Source: Paraburkholderia phenazinium (lineage in GTDB: Bacteria; Pseudomonadota; Gammaproteobacteria; Burkholderiales; Burkholderiaceae). From it: a stretch of DNA of 64,000 nt. The stretch's first letter is position 1. Each line of letters opens with the position of its first letter. Made by a program: the position numbers and the translations under genes. The stretch spans positions 3,869,706 to 3,933,705 of the forward strand of contig NZ_FSRU01000001.1 of NCBI RefSeq assembly GCF_900142845.1. The letters run 5' to 3'. Below are positions 8,205-18,673 of the stretch, piece after piece. The notes below the pieces were generated by a model, which ran no database searches, had not been told where the DNA came from, and saw nothing but the letters and a program-made list of their open reading frames with translations.

Positions 8205-8570
8205 ATGAAAATCTTGCGGACACTTCTCGTCTTGTTGCTGTGTGTGATGCTGCCCCTCAGTGGGCTGGCAGCCAGCGGCGCGACTGGCGCGTGTCCAATG
8301 GACTCCGTCATGGCCGGCAACGTCGCCGCCATGTCGGCGGATATGCCCGATTGCGAATCGATGAGCCCATCGTCCAGTGAACCCGGCAAGTCGAAGGCAC
8401 CGCTGTGCAAGGTGAGCGCCCAGTGTCAGATGGGCAGTCTCTATCACCCCGTTTCCTCTCCCACCGTGACGCGGCCCGCCGGGTCGTTTGTCCCCGTCAG
8501 CTTCCACTACACGCAGTCGCTCTCCATCCGCGCGCCGGATGGACTCTGGCGTCCACCGCAGTCCGTCTAA
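8205..8570 (+). CDS. Small secreted Met/Cys-containing protein preceding the cus genes (CopL-like), function unknown
   Basis: A 121-residue product with a clear signal peptide (MKILRTLLVLLLCVMLPLSG-LA). The mature part is rich in Met, Cys and Ser (CPMDSVMAG, AAMSADMPDC, CKVSAQCQMG). ATG 8205 is chosen over an upstream in-frame start at 8139 because only the shorter form begins with the signal peptide. The gene leads an operon for copper/silver efflux. Small proteins of this kind next to copper genes are thought to bind or sense metal in the periplasm. No domain is recognised with certainty; the metal link rests on composition and context. Confidence 0.6.
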   Translation: MKILRTLLVLLLCVMLPLSGLAASGATGACPMDSVMAGNVAAMSADMPDCESMSPSSSEPGKSKAPLCKVSAQCQMGSLYHPVSSPTVTRPAGSFVPVSFHYTQSLSIRAPDGLWRPPQSV

Positions 8571-8682
8571 CTCCATCGTTCTGGTTCGCCGCCTTTGCGC
8601 GGTGATGTCGTCCCGTTTCGGGACGTGAGTTCGTGTGTCCGCTCGCGCGGCTTCACGCGGCTCGACCATTCGAGGTTAGAAC

Positions 8683-9984
8683 ATGCTTTCCATCATCGGC
8701 ACGCCGGTTTTCCGGCGCGCCTGGACTCGCACATGCGCCGTTTTTGTTGCGCTCGGCTTGTTGGCGGGACGCGCGGCGCACGCTCAGGACGCGGGCTTGA
8801 CGCTCGACGAGGCGCTGCAGATCGCCACCCTGCGCTCGCCCTCGATCCAGGCCGCGCAAGCCTCGGTTAGAGGCAGTTCGGACGTGGTCGTCAAAGCCGG
8901 ACAACTGCCCAATCCCACGCTGAATCTGAGCGTCCAGGACCTGCCCATCAACGGCCCCAATGCCTTCACGATTGGGCAGGATAACTTCACGATGCGCGGC
9001 ATCGGCATCCAGCAGGAATGGGTCTCTCCTGCCAAGCGCCGGCTGCAGACCACGCTGGCCGATCGTGCCGTGCAACGCGACCAATCGACTTACCTGGAAA
9101 AGGTGGCCGAGGTTCGTCAGCAAACGGCGATGGCCTGGCTCAACGCGATCTACGCCAAGAAAGCCGTCGCACTAAGCCAGGCGCTGGTGGACCATCTGGG
9201 CCAGGAACTGGCGGCAAGGCAGGCGTCCTACCGTGGCGCAAAAGGGACCGCCGTCGATGTGGCGCAGGCCAACCTGACGCTCGGGAATGCGCGCGATGAA
9301 CTGATCAATGCGCAGCAGGACGAGAAGACCGCGTTGATTGCGTTGTCGCGCTGGACGGCCGCCGGCAACGTGCTGGACGTGGCCGGCAACCCACCGGAAC
9401 TCGCTTCACCAGTGTCCAGCTTGAGCGTCGAGCAACTCGCTCAGGTGCAGCCTTCGTTGATCGCGGCACGCGCCGCCATCTCGCTGGCCGATGCCGACAC
9501 CGACGTCAGCCGAAGCAACAGGAATCCTAACTGGACCTGGGGGGTGACCTACTTCAAGAGCGGCGGGCACTTCCCGGACTACGTGTCGGTCGGCGTGTCG
9601 ATCCCTTTGCCGATCCATCGCGGCAACGTCGAAGACCGCGACGTCGAGCAAAAGTCCGAGATGGGGACACAGGCACGCCTCACTTACGAAGACACCGAAC
9701 GCCGGGTCGTCGCCGATATCCAGAGTCTTACGGCGAAGCTCGCCGGTGGCCGGGAACGTCTGGCCAATGCGAAGCAAACCGTGCTTCCCGTGGCTGAACA
9801 GAAGGTGCAACTGGCGAATGCCGCTTACCGGTCGGGTGCCGGCACGCTCTCCGATGCGTTGGACGCGCGACACACCCAGCTCGAAGCGGATCTTCAGGTG
9901 TTGAACCTTGAACGGGACGTTTCCCTCGTCTGGGCGCAACTGGAATACCAGGTGCTGCCACCCGACATGACCTCCGGCCAGTAG
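8683..9984 (+). CDS. cusC: Outer-membrane efflux protein of a heavy-metal RND system (CusC/CzcC-type, TolC family)
   Basis: 433 residues with a signal peptide ending near AAHAQD. Two OEP repeats follow, the first starting with LTLDEALQIATLRSPSIQAA and the second with LSVEQLAQVQPSLIAARAAI. It would form the trimeric outer-membrane and periplasmic channel that joins the CusBA pump. It lacks an obvious lipobox Cys. The gene follows the small secreted protein by 112 bp and precedes cusB by 10 bp. CzcC-type naming is the alternative, but the CusB- and CusF-like partners point to monovalent copper/silver. Confidence 0.85.
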   Translation: MLSIIGTPVFRRAWTRTCAVFVALGLLAGRAAHAQDAGLTLDEALQIATLRSPSIQAAQASVRGSSDVVVKAGQLPNPTLNLSVQDLPINGPNAFTIGQDNFTMRGIGIQQEWVSPAKRRLQTTLADRAVQRDQSTYLEKVAEVRQQTAMAWLNAIYAKKAVALSQALVDHLGQELAARQASYRGAKGTAVDVAQANLTLGNARDELINAQQDEKTALIALSRWTAAGNVLDVAGNPPELASPVSSLSVEQLAQVQPSLIAARAAISLADADTDVSRSNRNPNWTWGVTYFKSGGHFPDYVSVGVSIPLPIHRGNVEDRDVEQKSEMGTQARLTYEDTERRVVADIQSLTAKLAGGRERLANAKQTVLPVAEQKVQLANAAYRSGAGTLSDALDARHTQLEADLQVLNLERDVSLVWAQLEYQVLPPDMTSGQ

Positions 9985-9994
9985 AGAGAACCCC

Positions 9995-11272
9995 ATGAAA
10001 CAGAAACTGATCGTACGCGCCGTGGCGGCCGTGTTCGCTGCGGGCGTGCTGCTTGGCGCCGGCTACGTGGCCGGCACTCATCGCGCTGCAACAGACACAG
10101 CCATGGCGTCAGCCGCGGCCGCGACGCCCTCCGCAACTGCAACCACAACCGCCGACAAGGTGGACCCCAAGACGGGCCGCAAGGTGCTCTATTGGCACGA
10201 TCCGATGGTGCCGAACCAGCACTTCGACAAGCCCGGCAAATCGCCCTTCATGGACATGGCGCTTCAGCCCGTCTTCGCAGACGAAGGCGGTTCAGGCGGG
10301 ATCAAGGTCGACGCCACGCTTCAACAGAATCTTGGTATCCGCTACGCGACGGTGGTCCGCCAGGACACCGCTGAAGGTTTCGACGCGATAGGGACCACCC
10401 AGTTCGACGAGTCGATGGCCGACGTCGTCCAGTCGCGAGTGACGGGCTATATCGACCACCTGTACGCCAGCGCGCCAATGCAACGTGTCGCCAAGGGAGC
10501 GCCGATTGCTTCGCTCTTCGTGCCCGACTGGCTGGCGCCGCAGGAAGAGTACCTGGCGCTCAGGCGCGGCGGAATGGATGCCGGGCTGCTTGCCGCCGCG
10601 CGCGCACGCATGCAGGCGCTGTCGATTCCGGACGGCCTCATTGCAAGCCTCGATCGAACCGGCAAGGCGCAGACCCACGTCACGCTATCTGCGCAGCAAG
10701 CCGGCGTGCTCACGGAACTCAATGTTCGCGATGGCGCGATGGTGTCGCCGGGACAAACGCTCGCCAGGATCGCGGGTCTTTCCAAGCTGTGGCTGATCGT
10801 TGAGATACCGGAAGCGCTCGCGTTGCAGGTGCGGCCCGGCATGACGGTCGACGCAACGTTCGCCGGCGACGGCGCGCAACACTTTAGCGGCCACATCCGT
10901 GAAATCCTGCCGGGTATCAGTCCGGACAGCCGCACGTTACAGGCGCGCCTTGAGATCGATAACGCAGACCTGAAGCTGACACCCGGGATGTTGATGCGCG
11001 TCCATGTCAGCGCAGCGAAACCCGTCTCGCGGCTGCTGGTGCCGTCCGAGGCGGTCATCACGACCGGCAAGCGCTCGATCGTCATCGTCCGGAATAGCGA
11101 CGGGCGGCTGCAGCCTGTCGAGATCTCCATCGGTCGCGATAGCGGCGACAACACCGAGGTAACGCGCGGCTTGACTGAAGGCCAGCAGGTGGTCGCATCG
11201 GGCCAGTTCCTGATCGACTCGGAAGCGAGCCTGAAGTCCGTGCTGCCGAAACTCGAAGGAGGCGCGCAATGA
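9995..11272 (+). CDS. cusB: RND periplasmic adaptor with heavy-metal-binding domain (CusB-type)
   Basis: 425 residues with one N-terminal membrane or signal segment. A heavy-metal-binding segment at about residues 63-91 ([23 protein letters not shown]) is typical of CusB/SilB adaptors. It is followed by the barrel-sandwich, beta-barrel and membrane-proximal domains ([35 protein letters not shown]). It links CusA to the outer-membrane channel and passes periplasmic Cu(I)/Ag(I) to the pump. The stop overlaps the cusA start as ATGA, indicating translational coupling. Confidence 0.9.
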   Translation: MKQKLIVRAVAAVFAAGVLLGAGYVAGTHRAATDTAMASAAAATPSATATTTADKVDPKTGRKVLYWHDPMVPNQHFDKPGKSPFMDMALQPVFADEGGSGGIKVDATLQQNLGIRYATVVRQDTAEGFDAIGTTQFDESMADVVQSRVTGYIDHLYASAPMQRVAKGAPIASLFVPDWLAPQEEYLALRRGGMDAGLLAAARARMQALSIPDGLIASLDRTGKAQTHVTLSAQQAGVLTELNVRDGAMVSPGQTLARIAGLSKLWLIVEIPEALALQVRPGMTVDATFAGDGAQHFSGHIREILPGISPDSRTLQARLEIDNADLKLTPGMLMRVHVSAAKPVSRLLVPSEAVITTGKRSIVIVRNSDGRLQPVEISIGRDSGDNTEVTRGLTEGQQVVASGQFLIDSEASLKSVLPKLEGGAQ

Positions 11273-14200
11273 TCGCACGCATCATTCGCTGGTCGATTGG
11301 CAACCGCTTCCTCGTGCTGCTTGCCACCGTGCTGGTTACCGCATGGGGCGTGTATTCGGTGACGCAAACCCCGCTCGATGCGCTGCCGGATCTCTCCGAT
11401 ACCCAGGTCATCATCAAGGCTTCGTATCCCGGCAAGGCGCCGCAAGTCGTCGAAGACCAGGTGACGTATCCGCTCACCACCACGCTGCTGGGCGTGCCGG
11501 GCGCCACCACCATCCGCGCGTATTCGTCGTTCGGGGACGCGTTCGTCTATGTGCTGTTCGACGACAAGACGGATCCGTATTGGGCCCGCTCGCGCGTGCT
11601 CGAATATCTGAATCAGGTGCAGAGCCGTTTGCCGGCAGGCGCGACGGTCTCACTCGGGCCCGATGCCACGGGTGTGGGCTGGGTTTACGAATACGCACTC
11701 GTCGATCGCAGCGGAAAACACGACCTTGGCCAGCTTCGAGCCCTGAACGACTGGTTTCTGAAGTTCGAGCTGAAAGCCGTGCCGGACGTCTCGGAGGTAG
11801 CCAGCATCGGCGGCATGGTGCAGCAATACCAGGTCGTGCTGGATCCGGACAAGCTGCGCGCCTACGGCATCACACAAGCAGGAGTCGTGGATGCCATCGG
11901 CAAGGCGAACCAGGAATCGGGCGGGTCCGTGGTCGAACTCGCGGAGTCCGAGTACATGGTCCGCTCATCGGGGTACCTGCACTCGCTCGACGACTTCCGC
12001 CACATCGTGCTGCGCACGAACGACGCGGGCACCCCCGTGTTGCTCGGCGACGTCGCTCGCATCCAGATCGGACCGGAAATGCGCCGGGGCATTGCCGAAC
12101 TGAATGGCGAGGGCGAAGTGGCAGGCGGTGTGATCGTGATGCGCTCGGGAAAGAACGCGCTGACGACCATCGAAGCGGCCAAGGCGAAACTCGCCGAGCT
12201 GAAAAAGTCTCTGCCACCGGGCGTCGAGATCGTCACGACCTATGACCGCTCCCAGCTCATCGAACGGGCGGTCGGTAACCTCAAGGACAAGCTGATCGAA
12301 GAGTTCATCATCGTCGGCCTGGTCTGCGCGGTGTTTCTGTTCCATCTGCGCAGCGCGTTCGTCGCGATCCTGTCGCTGCCGCTTGGGGTGCTGGCCGCCT
12401 TCATCGTGATGCGCTATCAAGGCGTCAACGCCAATCTGATGTCCCTGGGCGGCATTGCGATCGCGATCGGCGCGATGATCGATGCGGCGATCGTGATGAT
12501 CGAGAACGCCCACAAACATCTGGAGGCGTACGACCATCAGCACCCCGACACGCCGATCACCCCCACCCGGCGGTGGGAGTTGATCGCACAGTCGGCGGCC
12601 GAGGTCGGCCCGGCGCTGTTCTTTTCGCTGCTGATCATCACGCTGTCGTTCATTCCCGTGTTCTCGCTCGAAGGCCAGGAAGGCAAGCTGTTTGCGCCGC
12701 TCGCGTTCACCAAGACCTACACAATAGCCGCCGCTGCCGGACTGTCCGTCACGCTCGTGCCGGTACTGATGGGCTATCTGATCCGCGGCCGGATTCCGCA
12801 CGAGAACGCCAATCCGCTCAACCGCGTGCTGATCCGGCTATACCGTCCTTTGCTTGAGGCAACGCTGCGCCGGCCATGGGTGGCGATCGCGCTGGCCGTG
12901 CTGGCGCTCGTCATGACGGCGATTCCTGTCTCGCAGCTCGGCGGTGAATTCATGCCGCCGCTCGACGAAGGCGACCTGCTTTATATGCCGACCGCGCTAC
13001 CCGGCATCTCGGCGGACAAAGCCGCCGAACTGCTGCAGCAGACGGATCGCCTCATCAAGACGGTTCCCGAGGTGAAGACGGTGTTCGGCAAGTCGGGGCG
13101 TGCCGACACCGCGACCGATCCCGCGCCGTTCGAGATGTTCGAGACCACCATCCAGTTCAAGCCGCGCAGCGAATGGCGGCCGGGCATGACGCCGGAGAAA
13201 CTGGTGGATGAACTCGACGCGCGGGTGAAGATACCTGGCCTGTCGAACGTCTGGGTGCCGCCGATTCGCAATCGTCTGGACATGTTGTCGACCGGCATCA
13301 AGACGCCCGTCGGGGTCAAGATTTCCGGCGCGGACCTCGGGCAGATCGACAGGATTGCTACGCAAATCGAGTCCGTCCTGAAGAACGTCCCGGGCGTCAC
13401 GTCGGCATTGGCAGAACGCCTGAACGGCGGCCACTACATCGACGTCGACATTGACCGCCTTGCGGCCGCCCGTTACGGCCTTTCGGTAACCGACATCCAG
13501 TCCGTCGTCTCGACTGCGGTGGGGGGCGACAACGTGGGCGAGGTGATCGCGGGTCGCGAGCGCTTTCCGATCAACATTCGCTATCCGCGTGAAATCCGCG
13601 ACTCGGTCGACAACCTGCGTCAGTTGCCGGTCGTCACGGACCGCGGTGCCCAGATCACGCTCGGCGACGTCGCTGCGATCAGGATCTCGGATGGTCCGCC
13701 CATGATCCGCAGCGAAAACGCTCGCTTGTCGGGGTATGTCTACGTCGACATTCGCGATACCGACCTGCAATCCGCCGTAAAGGCCATGCAGATCGCGGTT
13801 GCGCAACAGGTTGTATTGCCACCGGGTTATTCGATCGCGTGGTCAGGTCAGTTCGAATATCTGGAGCGCGCGGCTGCGAAGTTGCGAACCGTGATTCCGG
13901 TGACGCTCGCGGTCATTTTTGTGCTGCTGTTCCTGACCTTCAACTCGGCCGCCGACGCGCTCTTGCTGATGTCGACGGTGCCCTTTGCACTCGTGGGAGG
14001 GTTCTGGCTGATCTGGATGCTCGGGCACGCAGTGTCCGTCGCCACGGCGGTGGGATTCATCGCGTTGTCGGGCGTGGCGGCCGAATTCGGTGTCGTGATG
14101 CTGCTCTATCTGAAGAGCGCGCTCACGCGCCGCCTCGACGAAGGCGCGCCCTTTAGCGAAGCCACCTTGATCGACGCCATCCGCGAAGGCGCGGTGCTGC

Positions 14201-14487
14201 GCGTGCGGCCCAAGGCAATGACCGTCGCGGTCATCCTGGCGGGCCTCATCCCGATCATGCTGGGCCATGGTTCCGGCTCCGAAGTCATGCAGCGCATCGC
14301 CGCGCCGATGGTTGGCGGCATGGTGACCGCACCGCTCCTCTCCATGCTGATCATCCCGGCCGCCTGGTTGTTACTGCAACGCCGCCGCATGGCTCGCATG
14401 AAAACAGATACGCAAGACACGCTTCAACCTCACGTAGTACCCACTGGCACGCTCGTGCCGCAAACCCACTCTGGAGAAAACTCATGA
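11269..14487 (+). CDS. cusA: Heavy-metal efflux RND pump, copper/silver (CusA/SilA-type)
   Basis: 1072 residues, the standard length for heavy-metal RND pumps. It begins [18 protein letters not shown], with twelve TM segments in two sets and two large periplasmic loops. [19 protein letters not shown] in TM4 carries the proton-relay acidic residues of the HME family, and [18 protein letters not shown] starts the second loop. Proton-driven export of Cu(I)/Ag(I) is the likely role. The start overlaps cusB and the stop overlaps the cusF-like gene, both by ATGA, so the four genes form one translation-coupled unit. Confidence 0.92.
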   Translation: MIARIIRWSIGNRFLVLLATVLVTAWGVYSVTQTPLDALPDLSDTQVIIKASYPGKAPQVVEDQVTYPLTTTLLGVPGATTIRAYSSFGDAFVYVLFDDKTDPYWARSRVLEYLNQVQSRLPAGATVSLGPDATGVGWVYEYALVDRSGKHDLGQLRALNDWFLKFELKAVPDVSEVASIGGMVQQYQVVLDPDKLRAYGITQAGVVDAIGKANQESGGSVVELAESEYMVRSSGYLHSLDDFRHIVLRTNDAGTPVLLGDVARIQIGPEMRRGIAELNGEGEVAGGVIVMRSGKNALTTIEAAKAKLAELKKSLPPGVEIVTTYDRSQLIERAVGNLKDKLIEEFIIVGLVCAVFLFHLRSAFVAILSLPLGVLAAFIVMRYQGVNANLMSLGGIAIAIGAMIDAAIVMIENAHKHLEAYDHQHPDTPITPTRRWELIAQSAAEVGPALFFSLLIITLSFIPVFSLEGQEGKLFAPLAFTKTYTIAAAAGLSVTLVPVLMGYLIRGRIPHENANPLNRVLIRLYRPLLEATLRRPWVAIALAVLALVMTAIPVSQLGGEFMPPLDEGDLLYMPTALPGISADKAAELLQQTDRLIKTVPEVKTVFGKSGRADTATDPAPFEMFETTIQFKPRSEWRPGMTPEKLVDELDARVKIPGLSNVWVPPIRNRLDMLSTGIKTPVGVKISGADLGQIDRIATQIESVLKNVPGVTSALAERLNGGHYIDVDIDRLAAARYGLSVTDIQSVVSTAVGGDNVGEVIAGRERFPINIRYPREIRDSVDNLRQLPVVTDRGAQITLGDVAAIRISDGPPMIRSENARLSGYVYVDIRDTDLQSAVKAMQIAVAQQVVLPPGYSIAWSGQFEYLERAAAKLRTVIPVTLAVIFVLLFLTFNSAADALLLMSTVPFALVGGFWLIWMLGHAVSVATAVGFIALSGVAAEFGVVMLLYLKSALTRRLDEGAPFSEATLIDAIREGAVLRVRPKAMTVAVILAGLIPIMLGHGSGSEVMQRIAAPMVGGMVTAPLLSMLIIPAAWLLLQRRRMARMKTDTQDTLQPHVVPTGTLVPQTHSGENS

Positions 14488-14837
14488 AGAAACTGCTTAC
14501 CCTGACGGCTGTGCTCTGTACCGGTCTGACGCTCGCCGGCGCGGCGCTGGCGGCGGACGATATGGCCGGCATGAAAATGAACGGCGGCGCCATGGAAACC
14601 GGCGCGTCGAACAACGCAGCGCTCACCGATGCGATCGTCAAGAAGGTGGACCCGTCCACCGGCATGCTGACGCTTCAGGCCGGCGAACTGAAGAACATCG
14701 GCATGTCGCCGATGACGATGGCCTATAAGGCCAAGGATGCGCTGATGCTCAAGCAGGCCAAGGAAGGCGAGAAGGTCAAGGTGCGCGTCGAAGAGGTGGA
14801 TGGAGCGCTGACCGTCGTGAAGCTTGTGAAGCAGTAA
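14484..14837 (+). CDS. CusF-like periplasmic copper-binding protein with altered ligands
   Basis: 117 residues: a signal peptide (to about residue 23), a short Met-rich linker ([10 protein letters not shown]), then the small OB-fold CusF domain. The core ends [10 protein letters not shown]. In E. coli CusF the copper ligands are a His, a Trp-capped site and two Met (WxxMxM). Here the two distal Met remain, Met replaces Trp, and the His position reads as Ala in the strand TLQAGELKN. It would still be expected to shuttle Cu(I) to CusB, but with a changed coordination sphere. It is the last gene of the operon. Confidence 0.78.
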   Translation: MKKLLTLTAVLCTGLTLAGAALAADDMAGMKMNGGAMETGASNNAALTDAIVKKVDPSTGMLTLQAGELKNIGMSPMTMAYKAKDALMLKQAKEGEKVKVRVEEVDGALTVVKLVKQ

Positions 14838-14850
14838 CGGTTGGCGGTGG

Positions 14851-14905
14851 CACAGCGATGCGTTGGCGGCTCGACGCCTGGTCCTGCCGCTAACGCGTTG
14901 CTGTG
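14851..14905. terminator. Large imperfect hairpin between convergent operons, possible bidirectional terminator
   Basis: CACAGCGATGCGTTGGCGG (14851-14869) pairs with CCGCTAACGCGTTGCTGTG (14887-14905), with three mismatches in 19 positions, some tolerable as G-U pairs. It lies directly after the cus operon and before the end of the convergent aldose epimerase gene. There is no U-tract, so it may be a weak terminator or only a structured spacer. Confidence 0.45.
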
Positions 14906-14957
14906 ACAGCGCGCACGCTCGCACACCTCGTCACGCGCTTGCTGGGCGAGGCGTGAA

Positions 14958-15932
14958 TCAACGCGCCGACAATCGATAGCTGATGGTGCGTGGCACGCCG
15001 GCACTGAACGCGAGGCCTTTACGAGCCGCGAGCGGATGATCGGCGGGCGGCATCGCCACACGTCCGAGATCGAAGAAACTTTGGGCCGGTTCAACGCCTA
15101 AAGCGAAGTTCCGGCCGGACCACGGCTCATACGCGCGTCCACCGTTGCTGATCCACAGCAAGGCATCCGGCAGATCCTCGGGATTCCAGTCGAGCAGGAC
15201 GTCGGCCTGCTGCGCGGTGTATCGCAAGACAAAAGGTGGCCGACAGCCTGCCATTTGCAGCAGTTCCTCGGTGTTTTCGGGGAGCGGCAAGCGTGTCGCA
15301 TCCATGAAACCGGTCGCGGTGGGTATCGCTTTCAGTGAGGCGAAACTGCGATTCGGCAAAATGCGGGAAACGCCCGGCTCCTGCGGGACCGGATAGCTGT
15401 GAATCGCCTCATGCGGACAGGCGAGCACCTCGATGCCTTCGTCTGGTATTGCAAACGTGGGATGAAGCGCGAACGGTAAGACCACATCTCTGCGCGCATG
15501 AACCGTGACGGAGACGATCAGCGCCGGCGCGTCGGGGTCGGCTTCAATGGTCCGCTCGAGACTTTCAATCTCCCCCTCAGACGGGTAGTCGATCCGTAGC
15601 GAGAGCCGATGGGCGGTCTGTTCGACCCGTCGCCACATGTGATTCGCACCGTATCCGTGATCCCACACATCCGTGGCGTTCCGAGTCTCGAAGCCTGACG
15701 GTAGCGCATCAGGCGCCCTCACCATGCCGAACGGCAGACACGGCCATTCGCCGCGCAAGGCGCGAAGCAGTCCCGGCCACCGTTCATCGTCGCCCCACGG
15801 AGCGACGTACAAGGGCGACACGGTCCGGCCGCCGCCGAGTTCGAATCGCACGGGCGCCAGCATTCCGCCCAGCGACTGCGCGGTCGCTTCTCCATGCGCC
15901 CACTTCAGCGTCCACCGTTGCATTGCATCCAT
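14958..15932 (-). CDS. Aldose 1-epimerase (galactose mutarotase-like)
   Basis: About 324 residues of the beta-sandwich aldose-1-epimerase superfamily. Visible are the PLYVAPWGDDE region, HPTFAIPDEGI (catalytic-type His before a substrate-binding loop) and WISNGGRAYEPWSGRNFALGVEPAQ near the C-terminus, where the catalytic Glu sits. ATG 15932 is chosen because the longer frame (16019) would overlap the upstream kinase gene by 32 bp; ATG 15923 is also possible. It would interconvert anomers of a sugar taken up by the nearby ABC importer. It lies 55 bp after the FrcK-like gene. Confidence 0.82.
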   Translation of the reverse strand: MDAMQRWTLKWAHGEATAQSLGGMLAPVRFELGGGRTVSPLYVAPWGDDERWPGLLRALRGEWPCLPFGMVRAPDALPSGFETRNATDVWDHGYGANHMWRRVEQTAHRLSLRIDYPSEGEIESLERTIEADPDAPALIVSVTVHARRDVVLPFALHPTFAIPDEGIEVLACPHEAIHSYPVPQEPGVSRILPNRSFASLKAIPTATGFMDATRLPLPENTEELLQMAGCRPPFVLRYTAQQADVLLDWNPEDLPDALLWISNGGRAYEPWSGRNFALGVEPAQSFFDLGRVAMPPADHPLAARKGLAFSAGVPRTISYRLSAR

Positions 15933-15987
15933 CGTGCCGTCGTTCCAGGTTAGCGACCCAATCGTTCGTCGAGCTTGCGGCCCTCTT

Positions 15988-16608
15988 CTACTCCGACCAG
16001 TTGAAAACCAGATCGGCACGATGCCGCGTCGAATCGATCAGGACGGCGTTGGGTTCGTCGGTTTGCTGAACCCAGTTGCGGGCGGCCTCCTCATCGCGGC
16101 CAAACCTCATGTGGCGCGCGACAAGCCGCTGCGTCCGCAGCACCGGATCGACGTCGACATACCAGGCCTCGTCGAGAAGCGGGCGAACATCCTTCCAGTG
16201 CCCATGCTCCAGCAGCAAATAGTTACCTTCAGTGATGACGAGTGGCACATCCGGGCTGACAGGAATGGCTCCGGCGATGGGTTCTTCAATCTCCCGGCGA
16301 AACGCCGGTGCGTAGACGGTCTCGTCGCTCTGCTGAACGCGCAGGCGCTTCAGCAGAGCGACGTAGCCGGCGCTGTCGAACGTATCTTCGGCGCCCTTGC
16401 GCGAAGCACGCCCGAGACGTTCGAGTTCGACATTCGCCAGGTGATAGCCGTCCATGGGGACGACCACCGCCTGACCGGGCAGCGCTTCGAGGATCTGCTC
16501 CGCCAGCGTGGATTTGCCGGCGCCGGGCGCGCCGACCAGGCCGAGAATGCGGCGCTGACCGTCAGCGATAAGGTGTTGCAGCCGTGCGAGAAAGCGGTCT
16601 TCGATCAT
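15988..16608 (-). CDS. frcK: FrcK-like P-loop kinase / uridine-kinase-family nucleotide-binding protein
   Basis: 206 residues. Walker A is GAPGAGKST (residues 26-34), followed by VVPMDGYHL, the base/substrate loop typical of the uridine kinase/pantothenate kinase-like group, and ITEGNYLLLE. In rhizobia a protein of this family, FrcK, is encoded with the fructose ABC importer FrcBCA; its exact reaction is not settled. It lies downstream of a sugar importer of the same kind, so a role in phosphorylating or regulating the incoming ketose is reasonable. No dedicated sugar-kinase domain of the ROK or PfkB type is present in the cluster. Confidence 0.75.
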   Translation of the reverse strand: MIEDRFLARLQHLIADGQRRILGLVGAPGAGKSTLAEQILEALPGQAVVVPMDGYHLANVELERLGRASRKGAEDTFDSAGYVALLKRLRVQQSDETVYAPAFRREIEEPIAGAIPVSPDVPLVITEGNYLLLEHGHWKDVRPLLDEAWYVDVDPVLRTQRLVARHMRFGRDEEAARNWVQQTDEPNAVLIDSTRHRADLVFNWSE

Positions 16609-16769
16609 CGAAACAATCCAGAGTTATTTGAAGTGACGGCTAGCGTCGCCATTCCAAAAAATACCGCATGCCGCGCAATATGACAACAGGAAACCGTACG
16701 ACGATACTTATCCATACGGCATCCTAATTGTATAGGCCGCTTTGGTTTACCGCATAGAGGCGCGCGCTC

Positions 16770-17645
16770 TCAGTGGTGAGCCTTCGCTTTGGCTGCAGCG
16801 TGAATGCCGTCGGCGATGAAACTCCGTGCATGCCTGGCCAGATCCATGCCGTCGTCCCACATATTTCTCCAGATGGCCAGCGCATTGGACAACTGCTCGT
16901 TCACCACCGCGGAAGAGAAGCTCTCGAACGTGACCACGCCCTTATAGTCGATCATCGCGAGTGCATGGAAAAACTGCGCGAAGTCGATGGTGCCGGAACC
17001 CAGATAACCCCGGTTGCTTTCGCCGATATGCACATAGCCGAGCCGCTTGCCGCACTCCAGCACCGGTTGCATGAAGTCGGCTTCCTCGATGTTCATGTGA
17101 TAGGTATCGAGGTGGACCACCACATTGGGCGCATCGACGTCGTCCAGCATCTTGAGCGCCTGCGATGCCGTGTTGAGCAGGTTGCTCTCGTAGCGATTCA
17201 CCACTTCAAGCCCAAGGGTCACGTTTTTCTTCAGCGCGAAATCCGCAATCCGCTTGAGCGAGTCGACCGCGTTGCGGCGTCCCTGTGGCGTAATCGGCGC
17301 GGAATATTTGCCCATCGCGCCATACAGGATACCGCCGAAGTAATTGCCGCCGAGTTCCGCCGTCACGCTGATGCCTTCTTCCAGCATCGCCACGCCGCGC
17401 GCAACCGAAGCCGAGTCGTCGCTGGACACGTCCGCGTCGAAGGTCAGGCCGCGCGAACAGCCAATTTTCAGGCCGTGCTCCTGCAGCAGGTCGCGCGTGA
17501 GCGCCAGGTCCATCACCTTCGGCCCATGCAACGACAGTTCAACGAGGTCGAAGCCTGCAGCCTTGGTCTGGCTGATCACTTTGCGGGTCGACTCCGGCGT
17601 CAGATCACCAGCCCATACCAATGCGTGAACACCAAGCGTATTCAT
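16770..17645 (-). CDS. Sugar isomerase/epimerase, D-tagatose/D-psicose 3-epimerase-like TIM barrel
   Basis: 291 residues starting MNTLGVHALVW. Metal and catalytic positions of ketose 3-epimerases are visible: Glu in LGLEVVNRYESN, Asp in VHLDTYHMNIEE, His and Arg in HIGESNRG, and Glu in VTFESFSS. The enzyme would interconvert ketose C3 epimers (for example psicose/fructose or tagatose/sorbose) using a divalent metal. ATG 17645 overlaps the upstream permease stop as ATGA; the longer frame to 17753 lies inside the permease gene and is rejected. Its place as the terminal gene of the importer suggests the imported sugar is a rare ketose or a related polyol-derived sugar. Confidence 0.82.
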   Translation of the reverse strand: MNTLGVHALVWAGDLTPESTRKVISQTKAAGFDLVELSLHGPKVMDLALTRDLLQEHGLKIGCSRGLTFDADVSSDDSASVARGVAMLEEGISVTAELGGNYFGGILYGAMGKYSAPITPQGRRNAVDSLKRIADFALKKNVTLGLEVVNRYESNLLNTASQALKMLDDVDAPNVVVHLDTYHMNIEEADFMQPVLECGKRLGYVHIGESNRGYLGSGTIDFAQFFHALAMIDYKGVVTFESFSSAVVNEQLSNALAIWRNMWDDGMDLARHARSFIADGIHAAAKAKAHH

Positions 17646-18673
17646 TGTGTAACCCCTCCCGATGCGGTCACGCGTCTGCGGACCAAGGACTGAAAGAAAC
17701 CGTTTGCCCACGCCCAACGCAGGAGCATCACGGCAAGCAAAAACACACCCCACAACGCGGTGGCAAGATGTTGGTTCGCGCCCAGCAGGTTGAGGCCGGA
17801 GGCAATCACCTGCAGGATGACCAGCGCAATCACCACGGGCACGACGCGTCCGAACCCGCCGAACGGATCAACGCGGCCGAGGAAACATGCGAGTACCGAA
17901 ATCAGCAGGAACGCCTCGCCGTGACCGACGCGCACCGAGTTGAAACTGGCCAGCATCACGATGCCCGCGACGCCGCACATCAAACCCGACAGCATGTAGA
18001 TGCGGGTAACCGCACGCGTGGTGGCGATGCCCGAGTAGCGGGTCGCCTCGAGATTCGAGCCGATCATGCGCGTGGCAAAGCCAAGCCGCGAGCGCGTCAT
18101 GACGACGTGCCACACGGCCGCGCAACCGGCGAAGATCCACAGCGGCACGGGCACGCCTAGCAGCAAACCGTTGCCCATCACCAGAACCGCAGGCGGGAAG
18201 CCGGAGATATCGCCACCGTGCGTCATGAATTCGCCGAGGCCGCGCAGGAAAATCATCATCGACAAGGAGACGAGGATGGGACTAGCGCCGGTACGCGCGA
18301 TGATGGCGCCCATCACCCAGCCGGATGCCGCGCCCGTCGCCAGGGCCGCGGCGATGCCGAGGATGATCACGCCCGCGCCGGCATCGGCGCCACCGTGCGC
18401 GTGCAGCACCCAGGCCATGGCCAATCCGGAGATATTGGCGGTGAAGGTCACGGCCAGGTTGAAGCCGCCGGAGATCAGCGGCATCAGCATCGCCAGCGTG
18501 AAAAGCCCCAGTTCGGGCAACTGAAACGCCACCGAGACAAACGTGTCCGCGGAAAAGAACCGGTCGGACGCGAAGCTCATGGCTACAACCACCACCGCGA
18601 GGAAGCCGAGCAGGCCGACGACATCAGCGGGCACGAACGCTATAGCGGACCGTTGCGACGAAGAGGTTTTCAT
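17642..18673 (-). CDS. Sugar ABC transporter permease (RbsC/FrcC family), second of two
   Basis: 343 residues, eight to ten hydrophobic helices, with the RbsC-type signatures LMPLISGGFNLAVTFTANIS and ATTRAVTRIYMLSGLMCGVAG. It is the inner-membrane channel subunit of a carbohydrate-type ABC importer. It overlaps the first permease by ATGA at 18670-18673 and the epimerase by ATGA at 17642-17645. Two distinct permeases in one importer suggest a heterodimeric channel rather than the RbsC homodimer. Confidence 0.88.
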   Translation of the reverse strand: MKTSSSQRSAIAFVPADVVGLLGFLAVVVVAMSFASDRFFSADTFVSVAFQLPELGLFTLAMLMPLISGGFNLAVTFTANISGLAMAWVLHAHGGADAGAGVIILGIAAALATGAASGWVMGAIIARTGASPILVSLSMMIFLRGLGEFMTHGGDISGFPPAVLVMGNGLLLGVPVPLWIFAGCAAVWHVVMTRSRLGFATRMIGSNLEATRYSGIATTRAVTRIYMLSGLMCGVAGIVMLASFNSVRVGHGEAFLLISVLACFLGRVDPFGGFGRVVPVVIALVILQVIASGLNLLGANQHLATALWGVFLLAVMLLRWAWANGFFQSLVRRRVTASGGVTQ

